Origin: Penicillus capitatus
Lineage: Eukaryota; Chlorophyta
Assembly (NCBI GenBank): GCA_965649825.1
Contig: OZ287710.1
Span: 124,001-188,000, forward strand
Reading direction: 5' to 3'
Length of the DNA stretch: 64,000 nucleotides
Under the pieces are notes generated by a model. That model saw only the letters and a list, made by a program, of their open reading frames with translations. It searched no databases and was not told where the DNA came from. The position numbers and the translations under genes were made by a program. Each line of letters starts with the position of its first letter. Position 1 is the stretch's first letter. This document shows, in pieces, positions 60,142 to 64,000 of the stretch.

Positions 60142-62047
60142 TCAACAGATCACTTCGATCATTTGCAACGGAGTGTCTTCGAGGCCAACGATGTTCATAC
60201 CCTCTTGACGAAGCTGAGTGAGTTTCTGTAGGAGAGAAGGCGTTATGCGTTCTCCTGGAACGATCAGAGGTATCCCTGGTGGATACGTCGTGATCATGAC
60301 CCCACAAATCCTCCCCAGACTGTCTTCCAATGCAACGCTATACCATCCGTCTGCAGAATGAGGGACTTCGATGCAGACGCACTTTTCTGTTTGGGAAGCT
60401 ATCGCCTGAGATGGCGTCAGGTGCATAGGAGGGATGATCACATCGTGTGGTTCGGGCTGATGGGATGGATGTGAATGATGGATGTGACGTTCTGCAAAGA
60501 CCATGTCTTCAAGCGTCACAAGGCAGAAGAATCACCCGAAATCTTCTGCATGGCATGGATGAGACGTTCGGCATCCTCCGTGACAGAACCTGGTCCAAAG
60601 ATGAAGACGATGACCTTCAGGGCAGCAGTGTCACGCGTGAGATGCAGAGGCGGTGACACACATCTGTGGTGGTCATTTCTGCGACAATGCCAAATTCAGT
60701 ATCGAGTTTTGCTGCCGCGGTGGGCGCATCGATGTTCCAGTTCAGTAGACGGATAGCAATGCGAAGGGGATCGAATGTCAAGACTGTGTCCCTGACAGGA
60801 CTGTCCGATACCAAAGAGATGCTTTCAATGTCCCTGAGTTTCTTCGTTGCTAGCTAAACGCAAGGAAGCTGGCGAAATGAAGAAAGAACAGGCGAAGCAC
60901 CCACCTGCGCGGCCTGCACTGCCTCCTCGAATGTCCCGTTCTCTGTTGCGTGGAGGGCAGCTGCCTCGAGTGAAGCCATCAGAAGATAACTGGGACTCGA
61001 TGACTATGGCAAGCATGTTTTTGGGTGTCTGTATCGTGTATCTTTACCTGAAGGATTCTCAGCCATTTCGAGATGCTGTGAGCGGAGATGTGATCCGAAC
61101 GGATGTGCAGCATGGAGGATTGCGTCAACGATGTCAAGACTTTGTGTGTGGACTGTATGACGACGTCGGCTCCACAGGAAAGAGCATCTGGTGGAAAAGC
61201 AGAATGGAATTTGAAGTGGGCTCCGTGTGCGTCATCTACGATCAGAGGAACGCCAAAATCATGACAGACATCCGCAACCCCTATACAGAACATCTGAGAA
61301 TCGAGACAACGATTGTATCAGTCATGTGCCCTTAACGTCTGAGACAGCACCAAAGTAGGTCGGGGATACAATGAAGACCGCTCCGATATGCTCTTTTTGA
61401 TCTCTGAGTGCACAGAGTCGTCTACGCACGTCCATAGGGTCCACTCTATGACAGATGCCGTTCGAAGGATCAAACTCAGGAATCAAGTATTCGGGTCGGC
61501 ATCCTGTATCGTATAGCTCTCACACAACCGTTTTGCAAACGTGGATACAATGCCTGCCAGCTGTAGCGCATGATAGGCGGATTGGTGAGCATTGCGAGCC
61601 ATCAGACAGATGGATCCAGGTGGACAGAGGCCGAGAAAGGATGCATGAATGCCCACAGTTGTGCCGTTGATGAGATAGAATGATACATCGGCACCAAAAA
61701 TCTCCGCCGCCATTTTCTGAGATGCCGCCAAGACATCTCTCGGACAGGCGAGATTATCCAGACCTGATCAGAACTTCATCAGCCGACAGCAATTGGCAAT
61801 GGCATGCCTTCCAGTTCGGTGTAGTCCAGCTTCAGGGCAGCTTCGCCTAGCAGCCGCCGGAAACTTTCAAGTACAGAACGGCCCATCTACAGCAGATCAG
61901 CCAGCAACCACCATCTGGCAGTTGTCGCCCTGCCTGAAGACAGACTTTATGTCCAGGAACGTGAAGGGACACATTTCTATGTCGTTTTACTCTTTGCTGC
62001 AGAGCTCTTAGCAATGGCCCCTGTTGGCTGCACAAATGCAAGGACAT
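60142..62047 (-). CDS. Orn/Lys/Arg decarboxylase (PLP fold-type I)
   Basis: Bacterial-type amino-acid decarboxylase of the SpeA/CadA-like group. N-terminal PLLRALQQRVKR leads to SLHVPGHK, the family entrance motif. Next come SFYLINGTTVGIHASFLGLC and RNAHQSAYHALQLAG. The PLP region shows VPLIVDDAHGAHFKFH with the cofactor-contacting Asp and His, then the Schiff-base Lys in STHKVLTSLTQSSMLH. The C-terminal domain has YPPGIPLIVPGERI. Exons are separated by short introns. The start at 62047 (MSLHLCSQQGP) is 6 nt from the divergent signal-peptide-peptidase start, so one of the two starts may be further in. The substrate among Arg, Lys and Orn cannot be told. Confidence 0.9.
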
Positions 62048-62053
62048 GAATTG

Positions 62054-63677
62054 ATGATGCGTTCTGTCTTAATGTCGTGCGTTATTTGCAGAGCGCCACA
62101 GATTTTTACCTTTCCGTCGCGCATTGCTGCCGACAGAAGATGGATCCACACGAAAACGCGACGCAAAACGCCTTCTCGGGATCACTCATATCCACTCCTG
62201 CATGCCAAAGACACAGAAACTCCTGCATCAACAGGTTGCCTCTCACTCTTTTCTTCTTCAAAATTTGTGTGATCTGAAGCTGTGGCCAAATTTGACGACC
62301 AGAGAAAGGAACTCAAGTGGGTGGACACCGAAGATGCCACGAAATCTCACGGAATGCTCTTTGCTGCACTTCTCTTGGGCACTTTTCCCACCATCTACCG
62401 ATTTCCGTTGAGCCAAGTGCCTTATTTCCTCGCCCTAGCTTCACTGTCTATCTACATCGGCTCACATCGCAGTCTCAATGCGACGCGTCTCGAACAGGTG
62501 ACCTTCAAGCAGGTGAGGAGATTGCTCATCTGGCAAACAGATCTCAAACGCTGTGTATCTGCAGAGTCTGTTCGTTCCTCTTATCTCTTCGTGTTTTCTC
62601 TTCGGATTCTATCTCTTGACAAAGTACTTTCCTGAATTCCGCATCCAGACCTTCATCGATATCCAGTTCGGTCTGATCGGTACCATCGCTGTCGGCCATC
62701 TGATCTCGCCGTTTCTCAAACGCATTCCTCTCTTGCCATCTCGCGCGATCCCTCTGCCAGAATGGCTCGTGCAGAAAGAGGACACAGATCTAGTTCACAT
62801 CACGACTGCTGATATCCTCGGTGCCGTTATTGGAGTGGCCTGTGTCCTCGTGGATGTCTCGACGGGACATCATTTGCATACGCTTAACAATCTCCTAGCC
62901 TGCAGTCTTGCCATCGAAGTGATGCAGGTCGCCTCTCTTCTTAAGCGATGCCTGCTTAAGTATCGTTTTTATCAGGGTGTCAGCATCAAGAGCTTCAAGG
63001 CAGCTTCGACACTGCTCGTGGGTTTGCTCATCTACGATGTCTTCTGGGTGTTTTCAAGCCCAAGTGTCATCGGCGAGAATGTGATGCTGAAAGTGGCCAC
63101 TTCGAATTCGCTCGAGGGACCACTGAAACTCATACTGCCAAACGGAAATGCAAGTGGAGAGTTTCCTTTCTCGGTACTGGGCCTTGGAGATATCGCTGTC
63201 CCTGGTTTTCTGGCAGCACTCCTGCTCAGATTTGACATCTTCCGAGGCGGCGGCGGCCTATCAAGGGATGCATCCATCTCAGATTCGGCATCTCAGGATG
63301 ACAACACTAGAAGCTCTCAGACTGTGGAGTCCATGCCCTTGCATCTATCAGATGCGAAAGCATCGACTGTGGAGGAAGGAGATAGCGATTCAGCTGTTCC
63401 TGAGAGGGAGCGTTCCGATGGTGATGTGACTGCTGGCTCAAAGACATACTTCTTGCCCGTATTAGCTGCCTATCTGATCGGACTGCTGTCAGCATCAGGA
63501 GCCAATGCCATCACACATCAGGGCCAGCCAGCGCTGCTCTATATCGTTCCCTGTATGTTGTTGACAGCATCGAGCGTTGCCTTGATGCGTGGAGAATTCT
63601 GGAATCGACTTCTTGCTTACAACGATCCTACGTCGGACACTTTACAGGGAACTCAGTACAGAGACAACAGCAATTGA
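62054..63677 (+). CDS. HM13: Signal peptide peptidase (intramembrane aspartyl protease)
   Basis: Presenilin-type protease of the ER membrane. Catalytic YD motif in LLIYDVFWVFSSPSV, GLGD motif in LGLGDIAVPGFLAALLLRFD, and PAL motif in QPALLYIVP, in correct order within multiple membrane segments. A hydrophilic Ser/Asp-rich insertion of about 70 residues separates GLGD and the PAL helix. The first recognised exon region starts AVAKFDDQRKELKW; a 45 nt intron near 62237 connects it to a 5' exon from the Met at 62054. That exon is hydrophilic and lacks the usual first membrane helix, so the true start is uncertain. A second intron (about 50 nt) ends just before SLFVPLISS. Confidence 0.92.
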
Positions 63678-63794
63678 GGGTATTGTGGAACAATAGAACA
63701 ATGTATCTGTCGTAGATGCATTAGAGAAAGAATGCTAAATAGCCTTTACGTCGCAGATCACACTTTACCCACCACCACGAAATCAAATCTGACC

Positions 63795-64000
63795 TCACTC
63801 TAATTTCAGCGTTCCTAGCAAATGGCAAAGCTCCTTGCGGTGGGTAACCCAGTCTTCAAAAGATTCATCATGAGATTGTGTGCGGTAAGCTTGAAAAGCA
63901 ACAAGATAGAAGTATCGTTTTAGATAGTGCAGTCCCAGTTGTTTGGTTTGGGGATGAGTACCGATGGCGTACATGCAAGACAGAATATCTTCCCGTAGAC
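63795..64000 (-). CDS. Paladin-like phosphatase family, C-terminal fragment
   Basis: The last exon of a gene that continues beyond the window. Reverse-strand frame: LREDILSCMYAIGTHPQTKQ, then GLHYLKRYFYLVAFQAYRTQ and FEDWVTHRKELCHLLG before a stop at 63795. The YLxRYFxLxAFxAY..F.xW...R.E pattern recurs at the ends of paladin (PALD1) phosphatase-like repeats. With only about 68 residues visible the assignment is tentative. Confidence 0.45.
   Translation of the reverse strand, partial: LREDILSCMYAIGTHPQTKQLGLHYLKRYFYLVAFQAYRTQSHDESFEDWVTHRKELCHLLGTLKLE

Overview
This is a gene-dense nuclear segment from a flagellated, mitochondriate unicellular eukaryote. Eukaryote-specific machinery fills it: Sm-D3, PCNA, eIF3c, BUD13, eS29, ZNHIT1 and a giant C19 deubiquitinase. 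Two axonemal genes (a RIB43A-family protein and an IQ protein resembling DRC9/DRC10) imply a flagellum. A T7-type organellar RNA polymerase, OSCP, bacterial-type uL14 and ClpP imply a functioning mitochondrion with its own transcription and ribosomes. Genes are broken by many very short introns (about 44-68 nt). Most are GT-AG, but at least six are clearly GC-AG. That intron style, the PAN/Apple-like secreted proteins and the gene set would fit an alveolate (perkinsid or dinoflagellate relative), but the sequence alone does not settle the lineage. I saw no tRNA, rRNA, CRISPR array or bacterial operon.

Layout. 1-4.6 kb: organelle genes (RNA polymerase, OSCP, uL14m, ClpP) and Sm-D3. 5-24.5 kb: compact housekeeping genes on both strands (PUF protein, PCNA, nardilysin-like protease, tRNA isopentenyltransferase, ZNHIT1, Yae1-domain protein, PLP-homeostasis protein, ZC3H15, eS29, a cytochrome-b5 protein, BUD13, PKA regulatory subunit). 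24.9-39.4 kb: eIF3c, a 7.9 kb USP9X-type deubiquitinase, a PAC3-like proteasome chaperone, a bZIP factor and a RIB43A-type protein. 40-50.9 kb: an accessory island. A divergently transcribed pair of secreted cysteine-rich genes (here called A and B) occurs twice in nearly identical 2.1 kb blocks (39985-42045 and 48739-50865). A third paralogue (C) and an N-terminally shortened XPF nuclease lie between the blocks. 51-64 kb: housekeeping genes again (a BRO1 protein with a C-terminal membrane anchor, an F-box/LRR protein, the IQ-motif axonemal protein, an Orn/Lys/Arg decarboxylase, signal peptide peptidase and the end of a paladin-like gene).

The strongest candidate for something new is the island. 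Spliced by hand, proteins A, B and C all have a signal peptide followed by two PAN/Apple-like six-cysteine modules. Each module is interrupted by a phase-1 intron at the same place, so the protein seems to have arisen by duplication of an exon pair. Non-coding sequence between the duplicated A and B genes is partly identical, while a Tyr/Asp-rich loop of the first module differs sharply in sequence and length. A second genome-wide signal is a short motif, AAGTGTGAT followed by CT or GT, that recurs in at least six introns of unrelated genes.

Exon limits were worked out by hand from reading frame and family similarity. Where exon joins are quoted they keep frame; elsewhere only the outer limits are given. 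For multi-exon genes, start and end span all exons and introns.
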